Part shown: positions 14,111 to 25,162 of the stretch, piece by piece
Numbering within the stretch: the stretch's first letter is position 1
Layout of the letters: each line of letters opens with the position of its first letter
NCBI GenBank assembly: GCA_017646625.1
Contig: JAGCMF010000023.1
Span: forward strand, 1 to 46,211
Reading direction: 5' to 3'
Length of the DNA: 46,211 nucleotides
DNA from: Alistipes sp.
GTDB taxonomy: Bacteria; Bacteroidota; Bacteroidia; Bacteroidales; Rikenellaceae
Program-made: the position numbers and the translations under genes
The notes under the pieces: model-generated
What the model was told of the DNA's origin: nothing
The model's input: the letters and a program-made list of their open reading frames with translations, nothing else
Database searches by the model: none

Positions 14111-16866
14111 TACATCACTATGTTGATAATCTTGCCCTTGACAACGATAATCTTCTTTGGCTGCTTACCCTCGAGCCACTTCTGTGCTCCCTCGGTAGTC
14201 ACAATGTGCTTAACGATATCCTCCTGTGTCATGTCGAGGGCATACTCCTGCTTGAAGCGGAGCTTACCATTAATCATGATAGGGTACTCGAATGAGTTCT
14301 CCACGAGGTAGTCGGCATTGAACTTGGGGAAGGCAGCATCGCACACGGTTGTTGTGTGACCCATAGCGTGCCACAGCTCCTCGGCGATGTGTGGTGCAAA
14401 AGGTGCGATGAGGGCTGTCAGCGGCTCCAATATCTCGCGCTTTGAGCAGTCGCCAAGCTCGTTGAGGCATATCATGAATGCCGCAACAGAGGTGTTGAAC
14501 GAGAAGTTCTCTATATCCTCGCTTACCTTCTTAATGGTCTTATGTAGTGTCTTAAGCTCGGCAGGTGTAGCCTTCTCGTCGTTGACAAGAAGCACGCCAT
14601 CACGTGAGTAGAACTTCGCCCATAGACGCTTGAGGAACTTGTGAACGCCATCTATGCCATTTGTGTCCCATGGCTTCGACTGCTCCAAAGGACCGAGGAA
14701 CATCTCGTACATGCGTAGTGTGTCGGCACCATACGCCTCGACGATGTAGTCGGGGTTAACGACGTTGTACATAGACTTCGACATCTTCTCTATGGCCCAG
14801 CCACATACATACTTGCCATCCTCCAATACAAACTCTGCGTCGTGGAACTCGGGGCGCCATGCGCGGAAGGCGTCGAGGTCGAGGATATCATTCTTCACGA
14901 TGTTAACATCTACGTGAATCTCCTGTGTCTCATACTCGCCCTTGAGGCCGAGAGATACGAACTTGTTGGTGCCCACGATGCGGTATACGAAGTTCGAACG
15001 ACCCTGAATCATACCCTGGTTTACGAGCTTCTTGAATGGCTCCGACTCGCATACGTAGCCCAAGTCGTAGAGGAACATATTCCAGAAGCGTGAGTACATG
15101 AGGTGACCTGTGGCGTGCTCTATACCACCCACATAGAGGTCTACGTTGCGCCAATACTCGTTAGCCTCCTTGCCCACGAGACCCTCGTTGTTGTGTGGGT
15201 CCATGTAGCGGAGGTAGTATGCTGACGAGCCCGCGAAGCCAGGCATCGTAGAGAGCTCATATGGCATGCCGTCGGCAGTATGCCAGCCCTCAACACGTGC
15301 CAATGGTGGCTCACCCTCCTCCGTAGGACCGAAGTTCTCGATAGGTGGCAGGGTGAGGGGCAGCTGCTCGTCGCTAACACGGTATGCCACATCATCCTTA
15401 TAGTAGATTGGGAATGGCTCGCCCCAGTATCTCTGGCGTGAGAAGATGGCATCGCGCAGACGGTAGTTCACAAGACGCTTACCGAGGCCGCGACGTTCAA
15501 CCTCGGCAAACATGAAGTCGATAGCCTCCTTCACGTCCATGCCGTTGATGATGTCGGAGTTGATGAGCTTACCCTCCTTTGCGTCGTACGACTCCACCTC
15601 GAGGTTACCACCCTCAACAACAGGTATTATGTCGATGCCGAAGTGACGTGCGAAGGCGTAGTCGCGTGAGTCGTGCGCAGGAACAGCCATGATGGCACCT
15701 GTGCCGTAGCCCGCGAGCACATAGTCCGATATGTAGATGGGTATCTGCTTGCCGGTGAATGGGTTGATGGCATATGAGCCTGTCTTAACGCCACTAACAC
15801 GCTTTGTGTCGGCAATACGTTCGCGTTCTGAACGACGCTTTGTCTCGGCGATATAAGCCTCAACAGCCTCGCGGTTATCCTCCGTTGTGAGCTCTGCAAC
15901 CCACTCATGCTCAGGTGCTATGACCATGAACGTAACACCGTAGATGGTGTCGGGACGTGTGGTGAATATCTCGAGCTTACGGTCGGAGTTTGCCACGTCG
16001 AAGAATACCTGTGCGCCTACAGAACGACCTATCCAGTTACGCTGAATCTCCTTTAGCGAGTCACTCCACTCGAGGCTCTCGAGGCCATCGAGCATACGCT
16101 GTGCGTATGCTGTTACGCGTAGCAGCCACTGCTTCATGCGCTTCTGCTCTACGGGGTGACCACCACGCACCGATAGACCCTCCTTAACCTCGTCGTTGGC
16201 AAGCACGGTGCCGAGTGCTGGGCACCAGTTAACCATGGTGTCGGCACGGAAGGCGAGGCGGTAGTTCTGCAACACCTGTTCGCGTGCCGCCTCACTCATG
16301 TTGTTCCACTCCTCGGCGCTGAAGTCGAGGTGCGCTGTCTCGGCAGCATCAACACCCTCTGTGCCGTGTGCCTCGAAGTGCGCAACAAGAGCTGTGATAG
16401 GCTCTGCCTTTGCTGTGGCGTTGTTATACCAGTGGTCGAACATCTTGAGGAATGCCCACTGTGTCCAGTGATAGTACTCGGGCTCGCATGTGCGTACCTC
16501 GCGTGACCAGTCGAACGAGAAGCCGATCTTGTCGAGCTGCGAACGGTAGCGTGCTATGTTCTCCTCGGTTGTTACTGCGGGGTGCTGACCTGTCTGTATG
16601 GCATACTGCTCGGCGGGAAGACCGAAGGCGTCGTAGCCCATGGGGTGAAGCACGTTGAAGCCCGACTGACGCTTGTAGCGTGAGTATATATCGGATGCTA
16701 TATATCCCAGCGGGTGACCTACGTGTAGTCCTGCACCCGATGGGTAGGGGAACATGTCGAGAACATAGAACTTGGGACGTGATGGGTCTACATCTACACG
16801 GTAGGTGCCCTCCTCACTCCACTTCTGTTGCCATTTTTGCTCAATGGCCTTAAAATTATACTCCAT
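14110..16866 (-). CDS. leuS: Leucine--tRNA ligase
   Basis: A class I aminoacyl-tRNA synthetase charging tRNA-Leu. The HIGH-type signature is HVGH in [17 protein letters not shown] near residue 45, and KMSKSMYN is present in the C-terminal third. The editing (CP1) domain lies between, with [16 protein letters not shown]. At 918 residues it is slightly longer than the E. coli enzyme, with an extra segment around residues 150-190 ([20 protein letters not shown]). It follows hslR by 25 bp and is coupled to the FNT gene, so it is read from the long cell-wall operon. Confidence 0.98.
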   Translation of the reverse strand: MEYNFKAIEQKWQQKWSEEGTYRVDVDPSRPKFYVLDMFPYPSGAGLHVGHPLGYIASDIYSRYKRQSGFNVLHPMGYDAFGLPAEQYAIQTGQHPAVTTEENIARYRSQLDKIGFSFDWSREVRTCEPEYYHWTQWAFLKMFDHWYNNATAKAEPITALVAHFEAHGTEGVDAAETAHLDFSAEEWNNMSEAAREQVLQNYRLAFRADTMVNWCPALGTVLANDEVKEGLSVRGGHPVEQKRMKQWLLRVTAYAQRMLDGLESLEWSDSLKEIQRNWIGRSVGAQVFFDVANSDRKLEIFTTRPDTIYGVTFMVIAPEHEWVAELTTEDNREAVEAYIAETKRRSERERIADTKRVSGVKTGSYAINPFTGKQIPIYISDYVLAGYGTGAIMAVPAHDSRDYAFARHFGIDIIPVVEGGNLEVESYDAKEGKLINSDIINGMDVKEAIDFMFAEVERRGLGKRLVNYRLRDAIFSRQRYWGEPFPIYYKDDVAYRVSDEQLPLTLPPIENFGPTEEGEPPLARVEGWHTADGMPYELSTMPGFAGSSAYYLRYMDPHNNEGLVGKEANEYWRNVDLYVGGIEHATGHLMYSRFWNMFLYDLGYVCESEPFKKLVNQGMIQGRSNFVYRIVGTNKFVSLGLKGEYETQEIHVDVNIVKNDILDLDAFRAWRPEFHDAEFVLEDGKYVCGWAIEKMSKSMYNVVNPDYIVEAYGADTLRMYEMFLGPLEQSKPWDTNGIDGVHKFLKRLWAKFYSRDGVLLVNDEKATPAELKTLHKTIKKVSEDIENFSFNTSVAAFMICLNELGDCSKREILEPLTALIAPFAPHIAEELWHAMGHTTTVCDAAFPKFNADYLVENSFEYPIMINGKLRFKQEYALDMTQEDIVKHIVTTEGAQKWLEGKQPKKIIVVKGKIINIVM

Positions 16867-16891
16867 AACTTATATATTAATTGTTGTTTCG

Positions 16892-17308
16892 TTAATCTTC
16901 ATCATCATCCATAAAGTCGTCGTCGGCAACGAAGAAGCCATCCATCAGAGCATCAATGTTGCGCCTATCCTTCTTTGTTGGGCGGCCCATGCCACGTTCG
17001 CGGAATACGAAGATTGTCTCGTGTGGCACGTGTAGCTTATCCAACTCCTCCTGTGGTGTGCAGTTTAGGCAGTAGGTGGGCACACTCTTTGCTGGCTGGC
17101 GACTCGATACCAACTCGAGCACCTTATAGCTATAGTTAACACGTTCACGGCGCACCGATATCCTATCGCCCACCTTCACCTCGCGTGATGGTTTGGCATA
17201 GGCGTCGTTGACCAAGACGCGGTTGTTGCGTATGGCATCCGCGGCATCGCTACGTGTCTTGAAGATGCGCACAGCCCACAGATACTTATCTAATCTTATC
17301 TCACTCAT
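16892..17308 (-). CDS. hslR: S4-domain RNA-binding protein, Hsp15 family
   Basis: An Hsp15-like protein that in E. coli binds stalled 50S subunits carrying nascent peptide. The S4 domain fills residues 1-60 (RLDKYLWAVRIFKTRSDAADAI, then VLVNDAYAKPSREVKVGD). A C-terminal segment ends in an acidic tail (DDDFMDDDED), where the E. coli tail is basic. The 138-residue length is typical. Its ATG overlaps the ftsW stop by one base. The ribosome role is by family. Confidence 0.88.
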   Translation of the reverse strand: MSEIRLDKYLWAVRIFKTRSDAADAIRNNRVLVNDAYAKPSREVKVGDRISVRRERVNYSYKVLELVSSRQPAKSVPTYCLNCTPQEELDKLHVPHETIFVFRERGMGRPTKKDRRNIDALMDGFFVADDDFMDDDED

Positions 17309-18588
17309 TACTCCTTATGTTTCTTTGTGACTATTGGCATGCGGCTGACGCTGATAATCATGCCTATGGCAAGCGACATGAAGAGCAGCGATGAGCCACC
17401 ACGCGATATTAGTGGCAGTGTCTGTCCTGTCTCGGGTATGAGGTTAACCTGCACAAGGATGTGGAGCATCGCCTGGCATGTTATCAGCAGTCCGAGGCCT
17501 GCAGTCATCAGCGTGGGGAAGGCTGTGTTACAGCGCCTACATATCTCTATCGAACGGAAGGTTATCCACAGGTATAGGAGCATCAGCACGAGGGCGGCGA
17601 TGATGCCATACTCCGAGGTGAAGAAGGCATAGGCGTAGTCACTCTCGGGGTGTATTACCACTGCGCGTGACGAGCTGTGTCCCGCACCCTCGCCCATGAT
17701 GCCGCCGTTGCGTATCGCTATCATGGCGCGTTCCGTGTCCGAGAGCTCATATGTGAAGTTCTTCTCGCCGTCTGTTGTCCACTCCGTAATCCATGTCGAG
17801 AGACGTCCTCCTGCCGTGTCGCCACGTCCTATGCCCACCAGCGAGAGCATGCCGAGGCCGAGTGTGCCCACGATGCCCACAAGGAGGCAGAACTTGAAGA
17901 GCTCGAGCTTCGAGGCACGACCTATGTAGAGCATTATCACCGAGGCGATGAAGATGATGACCGCCGAGGAGGTGTGCGCAGGGAATATCACCATGCATGA
18001 TAGTATCACGGGGCCGAGTAGTGGTCGTGTGTTCTCACGCAATATCTTCTGTTGCTTCGGGCTATTCAGCCTCCACGATGTGGGTAGCAACTTGAGCTTG
18101 TTTATAGAGCTCTGGCGCGTCTCCATGCGTCGTGCGAGCATCAGTATGGTGAATATCTTGAGACCCTCGGAGGGCTGAAACTGTATGGGGCCTATGGGCA
18201 ACCAGCGTGCCGCACCATTTGTTGTGGCACCCACGAAGTATGTAGCCACGGTGAGTATGACAAAGAGGTAGTAGGCCATGGGTGTTATGCGGCGGTAGAA
18301 GGTGTAGTTTATCTTGTGCGCCACAAATATCACGGGCAGCGACATTGTCATCACCAGCATGAGCTGCTGACGTAGCGAGTCTGTCGTTGTCATGTCCGAC
18401 GTAATGTCGTAGGCCATCTTTGCCGTTGAGGAGTATACCACGAGTATGGATACGACGATGAGCACTGCGTATATTATCCACAGTGTCCTGTCACCCTCCA
18501 ATATTTGGCGGTTGCGCTTGAGTGTGTCGGCTGCCGCCTCTGGCCCCGTCGTTCTCTCCTGTATCTCTTCCGACATCGTGTTACTCAT
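17308..18588 (-). CDS. ftsW: Cell division SEDS glycosyltransferase FtsW
   Basis: FtsW polymerises septal peptidoglycan from lipid II with its partner FtsI. The 426-residue protein has about ten membrane segments. SEDS signatures are NGAARWLPIGPIQFQPSE, HPESDYAYAFFTSEYG (including the essential Asp of the extracellular loop), and ETGQTLPLISRGGSSLL. Two starts are possible, 18588 and 18576; the first overlaps the murD end by 8 bp. The cluster position after murD supports FtsW over RodA. murG does not follow, unlike the usual order. Confidence 0.95.
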   Translation of the reverse strand: MSNTMSEEIQERTTGPEAAADTLKRNRQILEGDRTLWIIYAVLIVVSILVVYSSTAKMAYDITSDMTTTDSLRQQLMLVMTMSLPVIFVAHKINYTFYRRITPMAYYLFVILTVATYFVGATTNGAARWLPIGPIQFQPSEGLKIFTILMLARRMETRQSSINKLKLLPTSWRLNSPKQQKILRENTRPLLGPVILSCMVIFPAHTSSAVIIFIASVIMLYIGRASKLELFKFCLLVGIVGTLGLGMLSLVGIGRGDTAGGRLSTWITEWTTDGEKNFTYELSDTERAMIAIRNGGIMGEGAGHSSSRAVVIHPESDYAYAFFTSEYGIIAALVLMLLYLWITFRSIEICRRCNTAFPTLMTAGLGLLITCQAMLHILVQVNLIPETGQTLPLISRGGSSLLFMSLAIGMIISVSRMPIVTKKHKE

Positions 18589-19948
18589 TTATTACGTTTT
18601 GCTTAACCCACTCCTTGAACATGCGGCCTCTCTCCTCGTAGTTGCGGAATAGGTCGAAGCTCGCGCATGCGGGTGATAGGAGCACCGTGTCACCCTCCTG
18701 TGCCACCTCGCGTGCTGCCACCATCGCCTCCTCGAAGGTGTGACAGTCGCGTATGATGGGCACTATGCCCGCAAAGTCGCGTGTTAGCTTGCTGTTGTCC
18801 ACGCCCATGCATATTAGGGCACGCACCTTGCGGCGTGCAAACTCCTTGAGGGGTGTGTAGTCGTTACCCTTGTCTGTGCCACCCGCAATCCACACTGTGG
18901 GTCGTTTCATGCTCTCGAGGGCATACCACACGGAGTCTACGTTTGTAGCCTTCGAGTCGTTAACCCACTCTATGTCATCCCTCTTGCCTGCTGGCTCCAG
19001 GCGGTGCTCCACGGGCGAGAAGTCGTATATGGAACGCTTTATGCTGCGTGGGTCTACGCCTGCTGCGAGTGTTGCGAGTGCTGCCGACATGGCGTTGTAG
19101 ATGTTGTGCATACCCTCAATCTGCATCTTGCGCGTATCTATTGTCACCGACTTTTTGCCCACTGTGGCGGTGAAGGTGTGACCCTCGAGTATGGCATCGC
19201 CCTCACCACTCGCTATTGCGGTGTTTATGGCGAAGGGGAGCTGGCGGGCACGTAGCGTGTCGTCCATCTGGTCGAGCATCACGTTTGTCTCGTGGTCATC
19301 TGCCGAGTATATGAAGAAGTCGGCAGCACCCTGGTTCTGTGTTATGCGCATCTTGGAACGTGCATAGTTCTCGAGCTTATAGTCGTAGCGGTCGAGGTGG
19401 TCGGGGGTTATGTTTGTGAGCACACCTATGTCGGCCTTGAACTTGAAGCATCCGTCGAGCTGGAATGAGCTCAACTCGAGCACATGCCAGAAGTACTTAT
19501 CTGTGGCCACCGAGTAGGCGAAGCTCTCGCCGATGTTACCACCGAGAGATACCTTACGACCGGCATCCACCATTATTTTGTAGATGAGGGATGTTGTCGT
19601 TGTCTTGCCATTCGAGCCTGTGATGCATATTGTCTTTGCCACACCCTTGTATCGTGCTGCGAACTCTATCTCCGAGATCACGGGGATGCCACGTTCGCGT
19701 ATCTTCACCACGATGGGTGCTGTGTCGGGTATGCCTGGTGACTTAATCACCTCGTTGGCATCGAGTATGCGTTCCTCGGTATGCTCTCCCTCCTCATACT
19801 CCACGCCCCACTCCTCGAGACGTTCCTTGAATTTGGGGGCTATCTTGCCCATGTCTGTGAGGAAGGTGTCGAAGCCCTTCTTCTTGGCGAGTATTGCCGA
19901 GCCATAGCCCGAGATGCCACCACCGAGTACTACTATCTTACGTTTCAT
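18581..19948 (-). CDS. murD: UDP-N-acetylmuramoylalanine--D-glutamate ligase
   Basis: MurD adds D-Glu to UDP-MurNAc-L-Ala. The N-terminal domain begins MKRKIVVLGGGISGYGSA. The ATP-binding motif is ITGSNGKTTTTS (109-120). Mur ligase residues follow in LTNITPDHLDRYD, and the C-terminal domain has WVNDSKATN and GGTDKGNDY. The 455-residue length is standard. It follows mraY by 18 bp and overlaps ftsW by 8 bp. Confidence 0.97.
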   Translation of the reverse strand: MKRKIVVLGGGISGYGSAILAKKKGFDTFLTDMGKIAPKFKERLEEWGVEYEEGEHTEERILDANEVIKSPGIPDTAPIVVKIRERGIPVISEIEFAARYKGVAKTICITGSNGKTTTTSLIYKIMVDAGRKVSLGGNIGESFAYSVATDKYFWHVLELSSFQLDGCFKFKADIGVLTNITPDHLDRYDYKLENYARSKMRITQNQGAADFFIYSADDHETNVMLDQMDDTLRARQLPFAINTAIASGEGDAILEGHTFTATVGKKSVTIDTRKMQIEGMHNIYNAMSAALATLAAGVDPRSIKRSIYDFSPVEHRLEPAGKRDDIEWVNDSKATNVDSVWYALESMKRPTVWIAGGTDKGNDYTPLKEFARRKVRALICMGVDNSKLTRDFAGIVPIIRDCHTFEEAMVAAREVAQEGDTVLLSPACASFDLFRNYEERGRMFKEWVKQNVINE

Positions 19949-19966
19949 GTTGTTTATCTATTTCTG

Positions 19967-21214
19967 TTACTGAATCTTGAGTGTTACGAGTGTGAGGGCC
20001 GAGAGGAGCAATGATATGATGAAGAAGCGCATCATTATCTTTGTCTCGAAGAGACCCTTCTTCTGGTAGTGGTGGTGTAGTGGCGACATGAGCAGTATGC
20101 GTCTACCCTCGCCATACTTACGCTTCGTATACTTGAAGTATCCCACCTGCACCATCACCGATAGTGCCTCCACGAGGAATACGCCACAGAGGAGTGGTAG
20201 GAGTAGCTCCTTGCGTATGCATAGAGCAAATACGGCTATTATGCCACCTATTGTCAGCGAGCCCGTGTCGCCCATGAATATCTGTGCGGGGAAGGAGTTG
20301 TACCAGAGGAAGCCTATGAGTGCTCCTGCGAAGGCAGCAGCAAATATCAGCAACTCACCACTGTAGGGTATGTACATGATGTTTAGGTAGTCCGAGTAGA
20401 CGATATGTCCCGAGAGGTATGCCAGGATACCGAGTACGAAGACTATGGGCACCGAGACACCCGTAAGTAGGCCGTCGATGCCATCTGTGAGGTTGGCGCC
20501 ATTAGAGACGGCTGTGATGACGAAGATGGCGACGATGATGTACAGCAGCCATGCTGCCATCTCGTTACCTCCTGTTAGCATCTTATAGTCGAGCATCGTA
20601 TCCTTAAGGAAGGGTATAGATGTCTTTGTGCTCTTATGCTCTGTTGTGCTCACCACAACACGCTGTGTGTAGCTATCCACCTCTTGGCCTGTGGCGTTGT
20701 CTATAACGGTGTAGCTTGCTGTCTCTATCTCCTTCTCGTGTATCACGATGTCGTCGGATAGCCACATTGTCGTTCCCACGATTATGCCGAGGCCCACCTG
20801 ACCCACAATCTTGAAGCGTCCCTTGAGACCCTCTTTGTTGTGGCGGAACACCTTGATGTAGTCGTCGAGGCCACCGATGAAGCCGAGCCATAGTGTAGAT
20901 ATGAGCATCAGCTGAATGTATACGTTGCCCAGGTCGCCAAAGAGGAGCACGGGGATAACCACCGAGAGGATTATTATTATGCCACCCATCGTCGGTGTGC
21001 CCTTCTTCTGCAGCTGTCCCTCGAGGCCAAGGTCGCGTATATCCTCGCCTATCTGCTTGCGCTTGAGCATGCGTATTATATGCTTGCCGAAGAATATGGC
21101 TATTAGCAACGAGAGGATTATCGCTGCGGCAGAACGGAATGATATGTATTCGCCGACACCCATGCCCGGAAGGTCGGTGTTGGCATTTAGGTATTCAAAT
21201 AGACGGTATATCAT
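19967..21214 (-). CDS. mraY: Phospho-N-acetylmuramoyl-pentapeptide-transferase
   Basis: MraY makes lipid I by moving phospho-MurNAc-pentapeptide to undecaprenyl phosphate. Motifs are KKGTPTMGG, the Asp pair GFIGGLDDYIK, SNGANLTDGIDGL, FMGDTGSL, and the cytoplasmic SPLHHHYQKKG. At 415 residues it is longer than the roughly 360 of E. coli. The excess is an inserted loop of about 55 residues (about 160-215, IHEKEIETASYTVIDNAT onward) between two membrane segments, as seen in Bacteroidetes MraY. Confidence 0.97.
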   Translation of the reverse strand: MIYRLFEYLNANTDLPGMGVGEYISFRSAAAIILSLLIAIFFGKHIIRMLKRKQIGEDIRDLGLEGQLQKKGTPTMGGIIIILSVVIPVLLFGDLGNVYIQLMLISTLWLGFIGGLDDYIKVFRHNKEGLKGRFKIVGQVGLGIIVGTTMWLSDDIVIHEKEIETASYTVIDNATGQEVDSYTQRVVVSTTEHKSTKTSIPFLKDTMLDYKMLTGGNEMAAWLLYIIVAIFVITAVSNGANLTDGIDGLLTGVSVPIVFVLGILAYLSGHIVYSDYLNIMYIPYSGELLIFAAAFAGALIGFLWYNSFPAQIFMGDTGSLTIGGIIAVFALCIRKELLLPLLCGVFLVEALSVMVQVGYFKYTKRKYGEGRRILLMSPLHHHYQKKGLFETKIMMRFFIISLLLSALTLVTLKIQ

Positions 21215-21237
21215 CTTACAAAGTGGGGTTAATATTG

Positions 21238-22719
21238 TTATGCGTTTCTCTTTGTGTGTGTTGTGGCAAAGGCGTTGCGCACCTCCTCGCGGTCGTCAAA
21301 GTGGTGCTTCACGGTGCCTATTATCTGGTAGTCCTCATGTCCCTTTCCTGCAACGAGTATTATGTCGCCAGCGTGTGCCAATGCTGCCGCTGTGCGTATC
21401 GCCTCGCGGCGGTCTGTTATGCGTAGGTAGTTTGTCGCCTCGCCCACACCCGCTACCATGTCGTCGAGGATTGCCTCGGGCTGCTCTGTGCGTGGGTTGT
21501 CGGAGGTTAGTATCGCCATCGTTGCGTGGCGTGTGGCTATTGCTGCCATCTCGGGGCGCTTGCTACGATCTCTGTCGCCGCCGCAGCCACATACCACTAT
21601 GAGTCTCTGTGTTGACGTGCGCACCTCCTCGATTGTCTGCAACACATTCTCCAGCGCATCAGGTGTGTGAGCATAGTCCACCACGGCCATCGTGCCATCC
21701 TCGGCGATGATGGTCTCGAAGCGGCCACTCACGGGTGTGAGGGTGCTCAATGTTGTGAGTGCCTCTATCTTGTCTATGCCGAGGAGTGTTGCTGCGGCAT
21801 AGACGGTTGTTAGGTTGTAGGCGTTGAAGCGACCTGTGAACTTCACCCACACCTCCATGTTGTCGATGTATAGGAGCATGCCATCGGGTCGCATCTCCGT
21901 AATCTTGGTGTTGTAGTCGGCAAGCGAACGTAGCGATAGGCGGTGGTGGTGTGCCACACAGTTCTGCAACATAACCTCGCCGTTGCGGTCGTCGATGTTA
22001 ACCACAGCCCATGCCTCCCTATCCAGACCATCGAAGAACGACTTCTTGGCACGAATATACTCCTTGTATGTGCCGTGGTAGTCGAGGTGGTCGTGCGTTA
22101 AGTTTGTGAAGAGGGCACCACAGAAGCGTAACCCCGCTATGCGGTGCTGTGCTGCGGCGTGTGACGACACCTCCATGAAGCAGTAGTCGCAACCCTCATC
22201 CACCATCTGGCGCATCATGGCATTTAGGCGTATGGCATCGGGTGTGGTGTGTGTCGAGGCTATGCTGCGCTCGCCTATGCGGTATACGACCGTAGATATG
22301 AGGCCCGCCTTGCGACCCATCGCCATGAACATGTCGTAGAGGAGTGTCGCAGTTGTCGTCTTGCCATTTGTGCCCGTCACACCCACGAGGTGTAGCTCCT
22401 CGGAGGGGTAGTCGTAGAAGGCTGCCGCCATGGCGGCCATGGCGATGTTGGTATCCTCCACCACAACATATGCCACACCCTGCCTCTGTGTTGTGGGCAT
22501 ATGCTGGCATATAACCGCCACAGCACCCCTCTCTATGGCGGCATCTATGTAGTTGTGTCCATCACTCGCTGTGCCTACTACGGCGAAGAAGCATGCTCCC
22601 TCTGTCACCGTGCGTGAGTCGTACTCGAGGCTCGTGATGTTGGGGTTTATGCCCTCGGTTATCTCTTTAACTCGAACAGTGTCGAGTATGTCGTGTAGTT
22701 GTTTCATGTTATATGTCAT
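21238..22719 (-). CDS. murE: UDP-MurNAc-tripeptide synthetase (meso-DAP type)
   Basis: MurE adds the third residue to the peptidoglycan stem peptide. The ATP motif is TGTNGKTT (115-122), and the substrate segment includes SSHAAAQHRI and NLTHDHLDYHG. The specificity motif DNPR (407-410) indicates meso-diaminopimelate rather than lysine. The C-terminal GKGHEDYQ motif is present. The 493-residue length is normal. Confidence 0.97.
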   Translation of the reverse strand: MTYNMKQLHDILDTVRVKEITEGINPNITSLEYDSRTVTEGACFFAVVGTASDGHNYIDAAIERGAVAVICQHMPTTQRQGVAYVVVEDTNIAMAAMAAAFYDYPSEELHLVGVTGTNGKTTTATLLYDMFMAMGRKAGLISTVVYRIGERSIASTHTTPDAIRLNAMMRQMVDEGCDYCFMEVSSHAAAQHRIAGLRFCGALFTNLTHDHLDYHGTYKEYIRAKKSFFDGLDREAWAVVNIDDRNGEVMLQNCVAHHHRLSLRSLADYNTKITEMRPDGMLLYIDNMEVWVKFTGRFNAYNLTTVYAAATLLGIDKIEALTTLSTLTPVSGRFETIIAEDGTMAVVDYAHTPDALENVLQTIEEVRTSTQRLIVVCGCGGDRDRSKRPEMAAIATRHATMAILTSDNPRTEQPEAILDDMVAGVGEATNYLRITDRREAIRTAAALAHAGDIILVAGKGHEDYQIIGTVKHHFDDREEVRNAFATTHTKRNA

Positions 22720-22740
22720 GCCCTTGTGGGCTTGTTAATC

Positions 22741-25149
22741 TTATCTCTCAAGTGTTAGTTGTATGGTCATGTTGTCACGTATTGTGCGACCTGCAGGTAT
22801 GCTCTGTCTCTTTACTCGTCCCACGCCGCTGTGCGTAACCTTTATCCCCGAGCATTCGAGTAGGTATAGTGCGTCGGTGAGGCCCATGCCCACGACGTTG
22901 GGTACCGTGCCTTCATCTATCGTTATGCCACTTATGGCCACGTTGCCCTCTGCATCTACCGATGCGCTGCTCCATCTGCTGTTGTCGCTGTTGTCTGTTG
23001 TCTGCTGGCCGAGGATGTTGCTCACACGCTTCACGTAGCCCGTCTGTCCCGCCTTGATGCTCACGGGGGAGTATCGCTGTGTGGGGGTCTCTATGGGGGC
23101 ATGCAGCGAGTGGTCGAAAGAGTATATGTACTCCATCATGTCGGCCGCCACAGGACCCGCAAGGTCGATACCGAAGTATAGGATGTTCTCGGGTGTCGAC
23201 TGCTTACATATGGCCACCATGATGGTGTATTTGGGGTTCTCCTGCGGCATTGTGCATATCATCGAGCCGTAGTAGTAGTTATCCTCCTTGCCATTAAGGC
23301 CATTTGCCATATGTATAGAGTCTATGCGCGACCTGCTCACGAAGTTTGTCCACACCTGTGCTGTACCTGTCTTGCAACCAAAGGGTATGGGTAGGTCGCG
23401 GAAGTAACGCCCCGAACGTTCCGATGCTGCAGCCAGGCATGTGTCGAGGATGGCGAGTGTGCGCTGCGAGCACATACGTTCTATGAGTGTCACCACGGGC
23501 ATACGTTCTATCACCTCGCCGTCACGTTCTATGCGGTCCACGAAGCGTGGTGCCACCATGCGGCCCTCGTTTGCTACGCCATTGTAGAAGGTGAGCATAT
23601 GTATTGGTGGAAGCTCCATCTCATAGCCGTAGGCGAGGCGTGGTAGACGTGTTGAGGTGCTACCACGGTGCGACCACTCTGTGGTGTTGGCCATGGGGAG
23701 TTTGCCACGTTCCTCGTTATATGCCTCGAGACCTATGTAGTCGTTGAAGCGTAGGCGTGCCAGGAAGTCGGTATACTCTTCGGGCCTCTCCTTGAAGCGT
23801 TCGTATACGGCCTTTGCGAAGTATACGTTCGAGGAGTGGGCGAAGGCGTCGCGTAGTGTCACATTGCCGTCGCTGCCCTCACCCGCCACGTCGTGTGAGT
23901 CCTCTATCGTGGCGTTGCCCACCTTCACGCCATGACGTGGTCGTGAGTGCTCGGTGTTAACCTTGGTGTCGAGGTCGTAGCCGCCAATCTCTACGAGTGC
24001 CATTGTCGTTGCTAACTTCATCGTAGAGCCCGGGCTCATCTTGGTCCTCAGGGCGTGGTTGTTCACTCGTTCACTATATGTTGTTCCACGTTCTACGCCC
24101 GAGCCGAGGTTTACCATGGCGAGTATGTTACCCGTCTGCACCTCCATGACCATCGCCACGCCGAATGATGCATCTGTGCGTCGTAGCATGCTGTCGAGGC
24201 GTTCATGTGCCATGCGCTGCAGGCCAGCATCTATCGTCGTTATTATGTTGCATCCATCCTCCACGGGGCGGTTGTCGCTGTCGTTTACACGTGCCCAGAA
24301 GCCGTGGGCTATGCGCTGCTCGCGCGCCTTGCCGTCGGTGCCCGCCAGCCAGCGGTTATAGAGACCCTCTATGCCGGCGCCAAAGCGCTTCTCGTCTCTA
24401 ATCACCAGGGTGTCGTAGTGACCTATAATCTGACGTGCCAGGTCGCCAGAGGGGTATATGCGTTCATCCTCCTTCCTGTCATCTATGACATATCCCATGT
24501 TGCCGTTGAGTATCGGGTAGTTCCTCTGCATCATGTTCCACTCATCCTCGGTTATCTGGCGTGGTAGAATGGGGTAGTGGCGCAGTTTCTTGCCCTCTCT
24601 TATGCGTTCGTTAAGTAGCGTCTGTCGATATTGTGCCGCTGTGATGTGTGTGTAGCCATGTTTCGAGGCATCCTTCTCGTCGAAGTGTGAGGCCAGTAGG
24701 CGTGATAGTGAGTCGGCATATGTTATGTAGAGCATGCTGTCTACCTCTGCCATGCCCTGTGATCCGAAGTCGAGGAATATGCTGTAGCGGAGGCTCGATA
24801 TGGCGAGTGGCTCACCGTCGCGCGAGAGTATCGTGCCGCGATGAGCATCTATGTCGCGCATGCGGAATATACCCTCCTCCATCACCTCGGCATTATGTCG
24901 CACCGAGGGGCTTATGGCTATTATCCACACGAGGCGTGCAATGATGGCTATGCCCACAAGGAAGAGTATGGCATATAACGACTTTACGCGCGATATGATG
25001 TCGCGCTTTGTCGTGCCACGGCGTGGTCGAGAGCCCCTCTTCTCGGGCTTGTCGGCAGCCTCACCCTCTATCGTCTGCTGCTCCTCTCGCTGCTCCTCGC
25101 CTCCCTGTGCGGTGGTCTGCTCTCTCTCTATGTTGTCGTTGTTCTGCAT
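22741..25149 (-). CDS. ftsI: Septal transpeptidase PBP3/FtsI with C-terminal PASTA domain
   Basis: This class B penicillin-binding protein crosslinks septal peptidoglycan. A charged cytoplasmic tail (1-50, Glu/Gln- then Arg-rich) precedes one membrane segment (about 57-80). A pedestal domain and the transpeptidase domain follow, with the active-site STMK (Ser375-Lys378), SSN (439-441) and KTGTAQ (593-598). A PASTA repeat ends the protein (about 745-802, PNVVGMGLTDALYLLE onward). The 802 residues exceed E. coli FtsI (588), in line with PASTA-bearing Bacteroidetes and Gram-positive relatives. It lies between ftsL and murE, its usual place. Confidence 0.96.
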   Translation of the reverse strand: MQNNDNIEREQTTAQGGEEQREEQQTIEGEAADKPEKRGSRPRRGTTKRDIISRVKSLYAILFLVGIAIIARLVWIIAISPSVRHNAEVMEEGIFRMRDIDAHRGTILSRDGEPLAISSLRYSIFLDFGSQGMAEVDSMLYITYADSLSRLLASHFDEKDASKHGYTHITAAQYRQTLLNERIREGKKLRHYPILPRQITEDEWNMMQRNYPILNGNMGYVIDDRKEDERIYPSGDLARQIIGHYDTLVIRDEKRFGAGIEGLYNRWLAGTDGKAREQRIAHGFWARVNDSDNRPVEDGCNIITTIDAGLQRMAHERLDSMLRRTDASFGVAMVMEVQTGNILAMVNLGSGVERGTTYSERVNNHALRTKMSPGSTMKLATTMALVEIGGYDLDTKVNTEHSRPRHGVKVGNATIEDSHDVAGEGSDGNVTLRDAFAHSSNVYFAKAVYERFKERPEEYTDFLARLRFNDYIGLEAYNEERGKLPMANTTEWSHRGSTSTRLPRLAYGYEMELPPIHMLTFYNGVANEGRMVAPRFVDRIERDGEVIERMPVVTLIERMCSQRTLAILDTCLAAASERSGRYFRDLPIPFGCKTGTAQVWTNFVSRSRIDSIHMANGLNGKEDNYYYGSMICTMPQENPKYTIMVAICKQSTPENILYFGIDLAGPVAADMMEYIYSFDHSLHAPIETPTQRYSPVSIKAGQTGYVKRVSNILGQQTTDNSDNSRWSSASVDAEGNVAISGITIDEGTVPNVVGMGLTDALYLLECSGIKVTHSGVGRVKRQSIPAGRTIRDNMTIQLTLER

Positions 25150-25162
25150 CGTGGGTTAAGTA

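Noticed and set aside
20916-21602. 228-codon plus-strand frame across mraY and murE
   Set aside because: It spans the junction of two well-supported minus-strand genes and has low-complexity Arg/Pro/Cys composition.
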